From JAYZDF01 sp036337945 (lineage in GTDB: Bacteria > Myxococcota > Kuafuiibacteriia > Kuafuiibacteriales > Kuafuiibacteriaceae), in NCBI GenBank assembly GCA_036337945.1, contig JAYZDF010000089.1, positions 34,189 to 98,188 on the forward strand: DNA of 64,000 nt. The letters are read 5' to 3'. Of this stretch, positions 17,674 to 26,188 are shown piece by piece. The notes beneath the pieces are model-generated. The model saw only the letters and a program-made list of their open reading frames with translations. It was not told the origin of the DNA and made no database searches. Both the position numbers and the translations under genes were made by a program. Every line of letters starts with the position of its first letter. Position 1 is the stretch's first letter.

Positions 17674-18156
17674 TCAGCTCTGTAAATAATCTCTGAAGGT
17701 ATCAACCGGAGCAGATGGCCCCGAAAATGTTCGTTTTACTTCCTCGTCTTGGCCCAGCGCAACATATCGAATGGTGACTGAGCTTTCCTCTATCACTATA
17801 CCATCCACCGCTTGCCGAAGAATGACCTCATCATTTACCCAGAAATGTCGCGGATACAGAACAAGACGTTTTTTCTTCCCGCCCTCTCTCAGACGGACCT
17901 TCGCTTTCGCTTCACGCTCTAAATAATGGCGTAAGCCAATAAAAGCCGTCATCAGCCCGAGGAACACAGAAAACGCAAAACCGACGGCTATTTCGCGTGG
18001 GCTAAGACCTGCCGGTCCAAAAAACCAACCGAGCACCCACGACCAAAATAGGAACTGGGTCTGTAATACACTCGTAAAAATCGCACGGCGCTTATCTTTC
18101 GCTCTTCTTCCACGTATCTCTGCCGTTTCCACAACATTTTGCGCAATTAGATTCAT
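17674..18156 (-). CDS. Small membrane protein, unknown
   Basis: The protein has 160 residues. It has a basic cytoplasmic N-terminus, two membrane helices (about residues 32-50 and 57-77) and a C-terminal soluble part of about 80 residues with alternating strands (KRLVLYPRHFWVNDEVILR, VIEESSVTIRYVAL). The arrangement of two helices plus a beta domain recalls bacterial PH-like or YcxB-like proteins, but I cannot confirm it. The start overlaps the stop of the Cys-rich lipoprotein gene by 4 bases, so it is co-translated with it. Confidence 0.7.
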   Translation of the reverse strand: MNLIAQNVVETAEIRGRRAKDKRRAIFTSVLQTQFLFWSWVLGWFFGPAGLSPREIAVGFAFSVFLGLMTAFIGLRHYLEREAKAKVRLREGGKKKRLVLYPRHFWVNDEVILRQAVDGIVIEESSVTIRYVALGQDEEVKRTFSGPSAPVDTFRDYLQS

Positions 18157-19409
18157 GGTGGATTAACTTCACTGCAGGCCAGGCCTTGGATAGGTGCGCA
18201 GTTTTGACCGATGCGGCAACCACCATTCACACATGGGACCGGGCCACAATCACCGTTACCAGGCACGCAAGGGTTTCCTGTGATCGCACAGGCTCCGCGG
18301 CTGGGGTCGCAACTATCTCTTGGACAATCGGCGTCAGTTGCGCAGGAACAAAAGCCGGTCACTCGAGCTTCGCCGACACGACATTCTCGCTCTAGATTGA
18401 TATCTCCACCACAGCATTGGCCGCCCACACAGGTTCCACCTTCGGCACAATCAGAGTCATCATCACATGTACAAAACCCAGCTGTATCACCACGGGGAAC
18501 GAGACACGAAGCATCTCCCTCACCTCCTGGATTACAATCTAAATGGCCATTGTTGACGCAGAAAGTCGCATCGGTAGCAGCACTTCCATCTGCATTCACT
18601 GGTACACAGGGGTCGCTCACCGTGCAAGTACGTGTAGCAAAAGAGATCTTGTCTCGATCGCACTGACATTGTGCATTGGTTGTGCAGACGTCATCTGTAA
18701 GAATCACGACAAAGTTGCAATCATAGCCATTGGGGCACTCCTGTCCCAATGAACAATCAACGCCGCAGAATTGCCTAAACCCACCGGTTTCGGCACTATT
18801 GATAAGGCAAAAATTACGGGCGTCATCGCAAGGCTCCGGATTTAGTGCGGTGCGACGGCTACAGCCACGACAATAAGGTCCTCTCCTGTCCTTCTTGCAA
18901 GCATTACCTTGGCACTGCTCTCCGTAATCACAAAAGGCGTCCTCGCTGCAAAGTCCTGTGCCAGTGGCGCAAGCTTTTCCAGTTCCATCATCATAACAAA
19001 CTTCTCCCAGCGGACAGTCGCCGTCATCATGGCAGCCAACAATGCATTGAGTCCCATCGCATATTGTACGAAGTGGGCAGTGACTGACCAAGCCACAGGC
19101 AGAATCTAATTGCTGTTTCGGGCCTTCCAAACAACGCCCTGATTTCAAATCACAAAATTCATTCTCACCAAGGCATTCTGCGTTTAGGCTACAGCCACTC
19201 TTCTTTTGGCATGAACCAGCGAGATTGCAGAACTCACCGTCAGCGCAAGCTTCGTCCGTTGCGCAAACGCATTGTTGAGCTTCAACGTCACATCGTGTTC
19301 CAGGAGCGACACAATCAAGGTTTTCAGCGCAGGTATTATCGGTAGGTTTATCGCTGGAGCAAGCCGACAGCAAAGTCGCTATCGCGAGCAGTCGTAAAAT
19401 TCTAGGCAT
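18153..19409 (-). CDS. Cys-rich lipoprotein, paralogue 2
   Basis: The protein has 418 residues. The signal peptide ends LLSAC (lipid Cys17). It contains dozens of cysteines in short repeats such as CATDEACADGEFCNLAGSCQ and CDDDSDCAEGGTCVGGQCC, probably paired in EGF-like modules. It is a clear paralogue of the plus-strand gene at 14316-15689, sharing the NFCLIN...FCGVDC...CPNGYDCN block and the C-terminal block. It lies 30 bases after the TIG-repeat lipoprotein gene and overlaps the membrane-protein gene that follows. Regulation is probably from upstream of the TIG gene. Function unknown. Confidence 0.85.
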   Translation of the reverse strand: MPRILRLLAIATLLSACSSDKPTDNTCAENLDCVAPGTRCDVEAQQCVCATDEACADGEFCNLAGSCQKKSGCSLNAECLGENEFCDLKSGRCLEGPKQQLDSACGLVSHCPLRTICDGTQCIVGCHDDGDCPLGEVCYDDGTGKACATGTGLCSEDAFCDYGEQCQGNACKKDRRGPYCRGCSRRTALNPEPCDDARNFCLINSAETGGFRQFCGVDCSLGQECPNGYDCNFVVILTDDVCTTNAQCQCDRDKISFATRTCTVSDPCVPVNADGSAATDATFCVNNGHLDCNPGGEGDASCLVPRGDTAGFCTCDDDSDCAEGGTCVGGQCCGGDINLERECRVGEARVTGFCSCATDADCPRDSCDPSRGACAITGNPCVPGNGDCGPVPCVNGGCRIGQNCAPIQGLACSEVNPP

Positions 19410-19439
19410 TTTCTTTCTTCGTTCTCTTTGTTGCGTAAA

Positions 19440-22400
19440 CTAATCAGTCGATTCCTTAGACACAAATTGTGAGTACCACAGACTCCAGCTCTTCCAGAAA
19501 AAGCGGGAATATTGATTGTAGATGAACTCGTTGTAGTTAAACCTTGGCGCAATCGCCTGCTCAACGACCCAAAAATAGGTCCCCGGAGAATCATAGGCTT
19601 GGACGCCTAGAGGATTCGGGGGCATTTCATAGCTTTGTAAACCGCCTGGACCAAAGACACTCCAACGAACAAATTGAACCGGCGCTCCGCCGCACATTTG
19701 TGGTTCGTCCGCTTCACAAGTTCCATTCATGTTGCCATCGACACAGCAACACGCACTTACGCTGGTCACGTCAACAGAATACAACCGAGTCAAATTAGGC
19801 ACGGCACCTGGTTGAATCCAAGAGAATTTTCCGTCCACCGCGAGCTGATTCGGCTTTGGTGATACATCCTGCGGCATATCCACAAAAGGTCCCACATCGA
19901 TCCCAGCAGCCGTTTCATCGCCACTTTCATGAAGAGTCTCCGACAGAGGCGCTCCTGACGTCCCGTCCGGACGCGTAGTATACGAACCTGCCAAGTAGAA
20001 GAACTTCGCACCCGCTAAGTCAGGCAGGCCGTTGAGGACTACAGTTGTCTCTCCGAGAACTTCACTGCCCGGAAACGCTATCACCCCTTCACTTCCCAGA
20101 TTCAGGTAAGGAGCCACCGAAACAGTTGTTGGCCCCGGTAATTGCGCAGGGGGATTATCCAGACGAATCTCGACCTCTTTGGTAAGTTCAATATCGAGCG
20201 GAATGTTGATGTTATCGGTGACCACGCCTGCAGCGGATGGCACCTGACGGGCTATACCCATTCGCCGAGGCACGAACTCCTGAGTCTCCTCATTGTAGTC
20301 TCCTAGGATTGCATAGACCGCAATGGTTCCAACTCGCGCCGGTGTAATTTCGTACTCGCCGCCATCTTCGAACACATAGTCAACCTGACTCGCGGGCATC
20401 GGAGGATTCGTCTGAAAAACACTGGGCTGAGTATAGGTAATTCTAGCCACCGGTCTCCATCCAGGTCGTGTGGTTTGGTCGAGTGATGATTTGAACCGAT
20501 ATATTTTTCCGCGCACCACTGGGCCAGGACCACCTGTTGGGCACGGAGGCACTGGGTCATCCGGTGAAGGGCTGGACGGATAAGCGCTAGTCAACATCGT
20601 TACGTTTCGAGCATTCAACTCCATGTACGTAACAAACTCGTATTCCTCACGACCCGCTGTAACCGTATATTCTCCAGCGATTTCTGGCGCACTGATTGTA
20701 ACAAGTCCATTCTCATCGGTCACCCCAGTGTAGCGAACGTCATTGTCTACTCCGAGCTGGACGACGAAGCCCGCGAGGGGACGGCCAGAGCCAATATCGA
20801 GGACACCAACGTTCACGGAACCATCGATAGGTCCACCCCAAGCACCACCCGTCACAATTCGAGGGTCGTAGTAGTTGAAACCACTTTTGAACGTAAACAA
20901 ACCTTTCGGCATGACTACGTCCACATCAACGGCACCTGTATCGGCTGGTTTTGTGCGGAAGCTAACTATCGAGCCATTTTCAACCGTAAGAGATTCAACA
21001 TCTTCACCGTCAAAGGTAATCGAAACGTCGTCTGCCTTTGAGTCGAAACCTCGGCCAAGCGCTGTTACATAGGTATTTCCAGCGATAGAACCCTCGTCTG
21101 GCTTCAGACGGATAATCGCAAACTCCTCGATGAACTTGAAGGAGTCTTCGAGGGTGCCCTTAGAATCGGCATTGCTGACGACAACATCATGAAGTCCATG
21201 CGCACCTGCTACCGTTTTGCCGGTGATTTGCGTCGGTGTTATTGCCAGGTCTGTCAAAGGCACATCAGCAATTCGCACGATCACATCCTGGGTAAAGCCA
21301 GAACCAGTAATCGTGACAATCGTTCCACCACTTGCAGGGCCTTGTTGTGGGCTGACACCAGTCAGGACCACTGGATCAAAAACGTTTATCGCTCGGCTGG
21401 CGGACAAGGTCGAGCCGAACGTAAAGATATCAACGTCGTGCTCTCCAATGCTTAGTCCGGTGGGTAGAAGCACGGCAATTTCATTGCTACTGTTGGTCGA
21501 AACGACCGTCGCAGACTGACCGCCGATTTGGACTCTTGAGGGAATCGTTGGCATGTTATGGCCGATTATGGTCACGGTGGTTTCGCTATCTGCTTCCACT
21601 CGGCTCGGTACAACACCAATGATTTCGGCCGACGTTGCGTTCGGATCGAAAACAATGAATCCGCTGGCAAGTGTGTCCGACGCATCAGAGTTTTCGACGA
21701 CAACATCATAAGCCCCGGGCATCACTTGACCGGGCGCTGTGACATCAACTCTGGTGGCTTCGTCTCCGGAAATCTCGAGGCCGATCCCCTCAAGCGAACC
21801 AAACTTGATATTCTCCGCGAGTTGGAAACCTTCCCCCGTGAGACCCTGAACGGACTCCAGGCTAACTGGGGCGAAACCTGGTGCGATAGATTCGATTTTT
21901 GGGGTCGCGTAAACGAATGCAAGGTCGCTTCGACTCACTTCGGCATCTGCATTAAAAACGTGTATTTCAGGTCGCCCAGGCGCCAAAGCCGGTGCGTACC
22001 CAGTTATCGTCTCGGAATCAACAACCGTCGTTCCACGCAACACCTTCCGATCAAGCAGGACAACCGTTAGGTCGTCGAATCCTTTTCCGGTGATCGTTAC
22101 GGGCACACCGCCCTCTTCGGGGAGTCGCTGTGGTGAAATGGAGTCGATTCTTAGTTCAAGGTGATAACGAAACCCTCGGGGGAGGTCCGCCACGCCACCG
22201 GGTGTAATCACGCGAACATCTGCAGGTCCGATCACGCCGGCAGGTGTGGTCGCAGCAATTGAAACTTGGTCGAGCACTACGACATTTGTTGCCGGTATTC
22301 CCTGGAAAAATACTTCTGCGGGTTCAACAAAAGATGTACCCCTAAGTGTAACCCGCGTGCCCCCCGTTTCCGGCCCGTAGTTAGGACTGACTTGGTTTAA

Positions 22401-22586
22401 CGTGGGAGATGGGATGTCTGGATTGGTACCTGCATCGCCAACAGGAGAACTCACTATTCTGGCGTCGGGGAGCGAAACGCCCCCGGCGTCGGTGCCGCTC
22501 AATTCATCCGGACTCGAGCCTGTCTGGCTGTCACGACAACCGACCAGCAGAAAAAGCCCTAATAAAGTTATGCTTAGACGTTTCAT
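19440..22586 (-). CDS. Large IPT/TIG-repeat lipoprotein
   Basis: The protein has 1048 residues. The signal peptide ends LLVGC (lipid Cys17), followed by a Ser/Asp/Gly-rich linker. About six IPT/TIG immunoglobulin-like repeats span residues 60-580; the recurrent start is I-x-P-x-x-G-P-x-x-GGT-x-V-T-I-x-G-x-G-F (for example VSPNYGPETGGTRVTLRGTSF and VSPQQGPASGGTIVTITGSGF). A carboxypeptidase-regulatory-like domain (LDIGSGRPLAGFVVQLG...TDENGLVTISAP) follows at about 590-665. The C-terminal region is beta-rich with a short CCCVDGNMNGTCEADE motif. It is predicted to be a long stalk on the outer surface. A ribosome site GAGGG precedes the ATG, with a perfect hairpin just upstream (22601-22620). Confidence 0.85.
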   Translation of the reverse strand: MKRLSITLLGLFLLVGCRDSQTGSSPDELSGTDAGGVSLPDARIVSSPVGDAGTNPDIPSPTLNQVSPNYGPETGGTRVTLRGTSFVEPAEVFFQGIPATNVVVLDQVSIAATTPAGVIGPADVRVITPGGVADLPRGFRYHLELRIDSISPQRLPEEGGVPVTITGKGFDDLTVVLLDRKVLRGTTVVDSETITGYAPALAPGRPEIHVFNADAEVSRSDLAFVYATPKIESIAPGFAPVSLESVQGLTGEGFQLAENIKFGSLEGIGLEISGDEATRVDVTAPGQVMPGAYDVVVENSDASDTLASGFIVFDPNATSAEIIGVVPSRVEADSETTVTIIGHNMPTIPSRVQIGGQSATVVSTNSSNEIAVLLPTGLSIGEHDVDIFTFGSTLSASRAINVFDPVVLTGVSPQQGPASGGTIVTITGSGFTQDVIVRIADVPLTDLAITPTQITGKTVAGAHGLHDVVVSNADSKGTLEDSFKFIEEFAIIRLKPDEGSIAGNTYVTALGRGFDSKADDVSITFDGEDVESLTVENGSIVSFRTKPADTGAVDVDVVMPKGLFTFKSGFNYYDPRIVTGGAWGGPIDGSVNVGVLDIGSGRPLAGFVVQLGVDNDVRYTGVTDENGLVTISAPEIAGEYTVTAGREEYEFVTYMELNARNVTMLTSAYPSSPSPDDPVPPCPTGGPGPVVRGKIYRFKSSLDQTTRPGWRPVARITYTQPSVFQTNPPMPASQVDYVFEDGGEYEITPARVGTIAVYAILGDYNEETQEFVPRRMGIARQVPSAAGVVTDNINIPLDIELTKEVEIRLDNPPAQLPGPTTVSVAPYLNLGSEGVIAFPGSEVLGETTVVLNGLPDLAGAKFFYLAGSYTTRPDGTSGAPLSETLHESGDETAAGIDVGPFVDMPQDVSPKPNQLAVDGKFSWIQPGAVPNLTRLYSVDVTSVSACCCVDGNMNGTCEADEPQMCGGAPVQFVRWSVFGPGGLQSYEMPPNPLGVQAYDSPGTYFWVVEQAIAPRFNYNEFIYNQYSRFFWKSWSLWYSQFVSKESTD

Positions 22587-22588
22587 TG

Positions 22589-22632
22589 GCTACCCTCTGT
22601 TTGAGTCACGAATGACTCAATAACGCTACCCT
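22589..22632 (-). promoter_or_regulatory. Hairpin/operator array upstream of the TIG lipoprotein gene
   Basis: TTGAGTCA and TGACTCAA form a perfect 8-bp inverted repeat around CGAA (22601-22620); in minus-strand RNA the loop is UUCG, a stable tetraloop. It is flanked on both sides, at exactly 4 bases, by the direct repeat GCTACCCT (22589-22596 and 22625-22632). The nearer copy covers the ribosome-binding region of the gene that starts at 22586. It could be an operator or a 5'-leader hairpin. Confidence 0.5.
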
Positions 22633-22675
22633 ATTCGCGATACCAATGTCAGGCGGATGTTGGCGGAATCTGCAG

Positions 22676-22706
22676 AAAAAAGCGGCTTTTCTCAGAAAAG
22701 CCGTTT
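22676..22706 (-). terminator. Rho-independent terminator
   Basis: A perfect 9-bp stem (22683-22691 with 22695-22703) with a three-base loop is followed on the minus strand by a run of six T residues (22676-22681 as A on the plus strand). It lies 12 bases after the stop of the minus-strand gene ending at 22718. Confidence 0.8.
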
Positions 22707-22717
22707 GAAGTTGCGAG

Positions 22718-23473
22718 TCATGGCTCGATGCGAACCAACAGAGAGTCTAGAAAGCTTTGACGACGAACCTGGCCTTGGAACAGTAGTGGATACTCGCCTG
22801 CTTGTCCGAACTCGATCCAATAGACACCTGGCGGGCCAGGAGCAAGGGCATACCCGGGCTCACCACCGCCCTTGATAGCAAATGACCGCATTTTTAGAGC
22901 AAGCGGAACTCTCAGTTCAACCGTTTCTCCAATTTTATAAACGTTCGCCTCAATCTCCGCGCGATTCTTGATGAAGCTGTTCCAGCTGTAGCCCGTGATT
23001 GAGGTCGGTGATTCGCGAAGAAGGTAATCGAGAAGCTCCAGCGGGTAGATATCGACGATCTTCCCAACCTTGGGCATAAGCGCGATGATCTTCCGCGCGC
23101 GCGCTGGGTCTCCCAGAAGAACGAGCATCTGCGCCACCTCTTTCATTACAACATCTCTCGACTTTGACGTTCGACGATTTGCGAGGATGAGCATCAAGTG
23201 CTCAGCAAACAAATGAGGACTGAGCCCCTCGAGTTCGGCGGGAGGAAAGTCATCTTGACCAAGCTTGTGTTTCAGCTGAACCGATTTGGGCAGCTTTGGT
23301 TGCTTTGAATCCGGCATCGTGGGGAATAAGCCCGCGTGGGCGGGAAGCCGGAAGGAATCGCTGTTTTTCACAGTTTCATCCCCGCGGGATACCAATGACG
23401 GGGCCTTTGCACTTACTTTGCGTGCCGGGGTCGCCCCGCCCTGTTGTCCCTTCTTAGGACCGTCGATCGCCAA
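22718..23473 (-). CDS. Unknown soluble protein
   Basis: The protein has about 251 residues. The first 60 residues are Ser/Ala/Lys-rich and disordered. The middle is helical (FAEHLMLILANRRTSKSRDVVMKEVAQMLVLLGDPARARKII) and the last 80 residues look like a beta domain (GETVELRVPLALKMRSF...GVYWIEFGQAGEYPLLFQGQVRR). No family is recognised. The start is set at the TTG at 23473, two bases after the zinc-ribbon stop, with GGGAAG upstream; an in-frame TTG at 23518 overlaps the upstream gene, and an ATG at 23317 lacks a ribosome site. It is probably coupled to the zinc-ribbon gene, and a strong terminator follows it. Confidence 0.65.
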   Translation of the reverse strand: MAIDGPKKGQQGGATPARKVSAKAPSLVSRGDETVKNSDSFRLPAHAGLFPTMPDSKQPKLPKSVQLKHKLGQDDFPPAELEGLSPHLFAEHLMLILANRRTSKSRDVVMKEVAQMLVLLGDPARARKIIALMPKVGKIVDIYPLELLDYLLRESPTSITGYSWNSFIKNRAEIEANVYKIGETVELRVPLALKMRSFAIKGGGEPGYALAPGPPGVYWIEFGQAGEYPLLFQGQVRRQSFLDSLLVRIEP

Positions 23474-23475
23474 GG

Positions 23476-23658
23476 CTACGCGACTTCCCGAAACTGAATC
23501 GCGGTCAGGTTGCCGCAACTTGTACAGATAAAGTGATGGATTTCTGCGTCTCCAACGTAGACGTAAGGTTCAACATCTCCCCAATATCGGCGTCCAGCGC
23601 CCTCAGGAATAGATGTACGACGATCCATAGTTGCCTCGCAGCGCGTACAGACATTCAT
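23476..23658 (-). CDS. Small zinc-ribbon protein
   Basis: The protein has about 60 residues from the ATG at 23658. Two Cys pairs (MNVCTRCEATMD and FICTSCGNLTAI), both CxxC, are separated by about 35 residues, as expected for a single zinc-ribbon knuckle. The region between carries several aromatic residues. An upstream in-frame GTG (23748) would add a basic 30-residue extension. It shares a transcript with the unknown gene that follows and is divergent from the metalloprotease-like lipoprotein gene. It could be a regulator or a small accessory protein; function unknown. Confidence 0.6.
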   Translation of the reverse strand: MNVCTRCEATMDRRTSIPEGAGRRYWGDVEPYVYVGDAEIHHFICTSCGNLTAIQFREVA

Positions 23659-23768
23659 TTTCTTAACTCGCTTTTTGAGGCGGAACTTCACGGTTCTACT
23701 TTTGGGCTCATTCTCTCCTACGTCAAGGTACCCTCGATTCTGAATCACATTTCAGGCACTCTTACACA

Positions 23769-24995
23769 GTGCGGTATGGTCTACTCCTTCTCATCATAGG
23801 CTTAGGTTGCGGGGAATCCATCTCTACCGAGACACCACCACAAATTCGCCTGAATCCTGGCTGGGAGACTGTTACAAATGCCCCACAACACCAGACATCT
23901 GCACTGTTTGTCGAGTCAAACGGTATTCATATTCTCGAAGGAAGTTTAGATTTTGTCGCCAAGCTGGATGGCCAATACGGATTGGTCCTAAGTGACCAAC
24001 GCAATGACATTGCTCGAATCACACAGCTTTATGCACAAAATGTTGAAGACTTTGCTGGCACACTTGTCTTGTTCACTCAATTTCCCGATGCAGCGAGCTT
24101 CTCTTCCGCCTATTTTCTTCCGATTTACAACCCAACGTTAGGAACCGGCATGCCCGCATATGACCGGCGCACTAGCTTTGGCACCGAGCAAATAGAGGGC
24201 TTCGTCAATATGCAAACGCTGACAGAACATAGCGCCAATCTCATGGATGTACTCACTCATGAAATCGCCCACCGTCATGCTGCTTACCTCAAGGCGGATG
24301 TGACATCGTCCACCAGCCCGTTTTCTCTATTAGGCCGCGAGGGCGCACACTGGCACGCAGCCTTCAACAGCCAAGGGTCTCTTCTCGAAGGATATCATTG
24401 GCGCGAAACGGGGACTGGACGTTTTGTTTCTATTGATAAGCAGTCTTCGCTCGCCCCTATTGATCTCTACGCACTTGGCCTGCTTGACCCAGAGGAACTT
24501 AGCGACCTGTTTTTTATCCGGAACGCCAAAGTCGAAAGTGGAGCGTCTCTTCCGGCGGCAGCCGACCTTCCGATAGGAACAGTGGTTCGTGGTGAGCGTC
24601 TCGACATTTCTGGAGAAGCTATCGTTTCAGCCATGGGACCAAGACCTCGGCAGGAAGTGACAGAAGTTAGATTTCTTTATGTTACCCGCCCAGGCGAATC
24701 GTCGACTTCGACCTTGACCCAAAGCGACATTCGCACCCTTGAGCAGATCCGAGTGGAACTCGAAGCGTACTGGCAGGATCAAACCGGTGGCCGCGGACAA
24801 CTCCGAACCACCCCAACCATTTCAAGGCAAGCGGATGCTACGGTTCAAAACGATCTCGGAACATCACAAGCCACAACGACTTCCAATTGCCAATGCAACG
24901 CAAAACGAAAACGAGGTTTCTCCTTAAACATGTCGGCAATTCTTAGTTTGCTACTCGTGATATTCTACTTGGTCGGTCGTAGGAACGAAGCGTAG
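23769..24995 (+). CDS. HExxH metalloprotease-like lipoprotein with a C-terminal anchor
   Basis: The protein has 408 residues. The GTG-started signal peptide ends IIGLGC, a lipobox with lipid Cys14. A zinc-protease-like motif LTHEIAHRHAAYL occurs at about residue 163, so HEIAH is intact; the third ligand is not certain, although GREGAHWH nearby could supply it. The C-terminus is CQC, then KRKRG, then a hydrophobic segment (MSAILSLLLVIFYLVG) ending RRNEA, which resembles the MYXO-CTERM class of sorting tails. Having both a lipobox and such a tail is odd. The family is not recognised; protease activity is inferred from the motif alone. Confidence 0.7.
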   Translation: MRYGLLLLIIGLGCGESISTETPPQIRLNPGWETVTNAPQHQTSALFVESNGIHILEGSLDFVAKLDGQYGLVLSDQRNDIARITQLYAQNVEDFAGTLVLFTQFPDAASFSSAYFLPIYNPTLGTGMPAYDRRTSFGTEQIEGFVNMQTLTEHSANLMDVLTHEIAHRHAAYLKADVTSSTSPFSLLGREGAHWHAAFNSQGSLLEGYHWRETGTGRFVSIDKQSSLAPIDLYALGLLDPEELSDLFFIRNAKVESGASLPAAADLPIGTVVRGERLDISGEAIVSAMGPRPRQEVTEVRFLYVTRPGESSTSTLTQSDIRTLEQIRVELEAYWQDQTGGRGQLRTTPTISRQADATVQNDLGTSQATTTSNCQCNAKRKRGFSLNMSAILSLLLVIFYLVGRRNEA

Positions 24996-25009
24996 ATTAG
25001 GCCTCTTTA

Positions 25010-26137
25010 CTAACGGAATAACTCATCCGCAGCACTATCACCAGGACCAGACTTCTTCCCCTTGGACATATCGTCCATCAACTCGTTCATACCTTCTTCT
25101 GATAAATCTGTACCTTCTTCGATCATATCCGCAAAGTCTGCGGCGATTTTTGAAACATCGTTTGCCATGCCAAAAATAGCCTTTGCGTCCTTTAAGGTTC
25201 CCTTTTGGGCCGTCCGACCCCAAGACTCAAACAAGCCGAACGCACCCTCAAGTCGTGCTTTCATGTCCTCAAGTCTCTGGGTCAATCGCTCCAATTCTGC
25301 CATGACGCTCTGCAACTCAGTATCGACCGGCTCCCCTCGTTTTCGCCGTGCCACCAAACGCGTCACGCGAGACTTGAGTTTCTTCTGCTCATCCAAGAGT
25401 TTCCTTAGTTTCGCCTTTCTACGATTTAGACGACCATCTAAAGCCTTGGCCACCTTGAGACCTTTCGCCTCCATATTTTTCGCGTGACTTACAAAAAATT
25501 TATCCCAATCAAAGTTCTCGTCGCTCTTCTCTGTTCGGCCTAGCCCACCTTGGTTATCAGTCAGAATAGATTTGCCTGCGCCGACATCTTTGCTCACATC
25601 GCGTTCATCTCCAGATACGGATACGCGTCCCTCCGAGACTCTCACAACCACAGTACCGTCAGCCGCAACTCCGGTATCGAACTCTGTCCCTCGAACTCCT
25701 GCGACCGCGTTCGCAGTTCGAACTTCAAACGCAGTATCGCCCGATTTGGATTTGGTTACCTTCGACCAAATACGGCCAAAGAAAACAACCGCGCCGTTTG
25801 GTTTTTCTCGAGGTTTCGCAGACGCTTTTACAATGATTTCGGAGCCGGGCTTAACTTCCGTAAGGCTTCCATCGGCAAACCGAATTTTGACCATGCCCGC
25901 GGACTCTGTTCGAACCCTTGTGCCCGAAACGAGCTGAGCACCTTTCTTCACGGGCAAATACGACTTTTTACCCGGGGCACGCATGGTGTTCTTACCTGTC
26001 GTGGCTATCACTGTAACTTTTGCATCTTGGGCATAGACTTGCGTACTATTAGTAGTCACAATCGCGAGCATTACGACCAAGAGTGCACTTATTCGTGAGG
26101 TACAGAAAGATTGAATCTGCAGAAAGCCGGTAAACAT
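25010..26137 (-). CDS. FecR-domain protein with coiled-coil C-terminus
   Basis: The protein has about 375 residues. The signal peptide (LLVVMLAIVTTNSTQVYAQDA) places it in the periplasm or the envelope. A FecR-type beta domain is seen at about 60-175: VRTESAGMVKIRFADGSLTEVKPGSEI, then VRTANAVAGVRGTEFDT and VRVSEGRVSVSG. The remainder is a long Lys/Arg/Glu helix, probably coiled-coil, rich in basic residues up to about residue 270. FecR domains here act as ligand-sensing or peptidoglycan-associated modules, without any sigma-factor partner nearby. The start is the ATG at 26137; the longer ORF upstream lacks a signal sequence. It is divergent from the beta-propeller gene. Confidence 0.8.
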   Translation of the reverse strand: MFTGFLQIQSFCTSRISALLVVMLAIVTTNSTQVYAQDAKVTVIATTGKNTMRAPGKKSYLPVKKGAQLVSGTRVRTESAGMVKIRFADGSLTEVKPGSEIIVKASAKPREKPNGAVVFFGRIWSKVTKSKSGDTAFEVRTANAVAGVRGTEFDTGVAADGTVVVRVSEGRVSVSGDERDVSKDVGAGKSILTDNQGGLGRTEKSDENFDWDKFFVSHAKNMEAKGLKVAKALDGRLNRRKAKLRKLLDEQKKLKSRVTRLVARRKRGEPVDTELQSVMAELERLTQRLEDMKARLEGAFGLFESWGRTAQKGTLKDAKAIFGMANDVSKIAADFADMIEEGTDLSEEGMNELMDDMSKGKKSGPGDSAADELFR

Positions 26138-26188
26138 CCTAGCGTCATCATAGACACAAGCCCGCGTGAGTTCCAGGGGTGAGATGTG

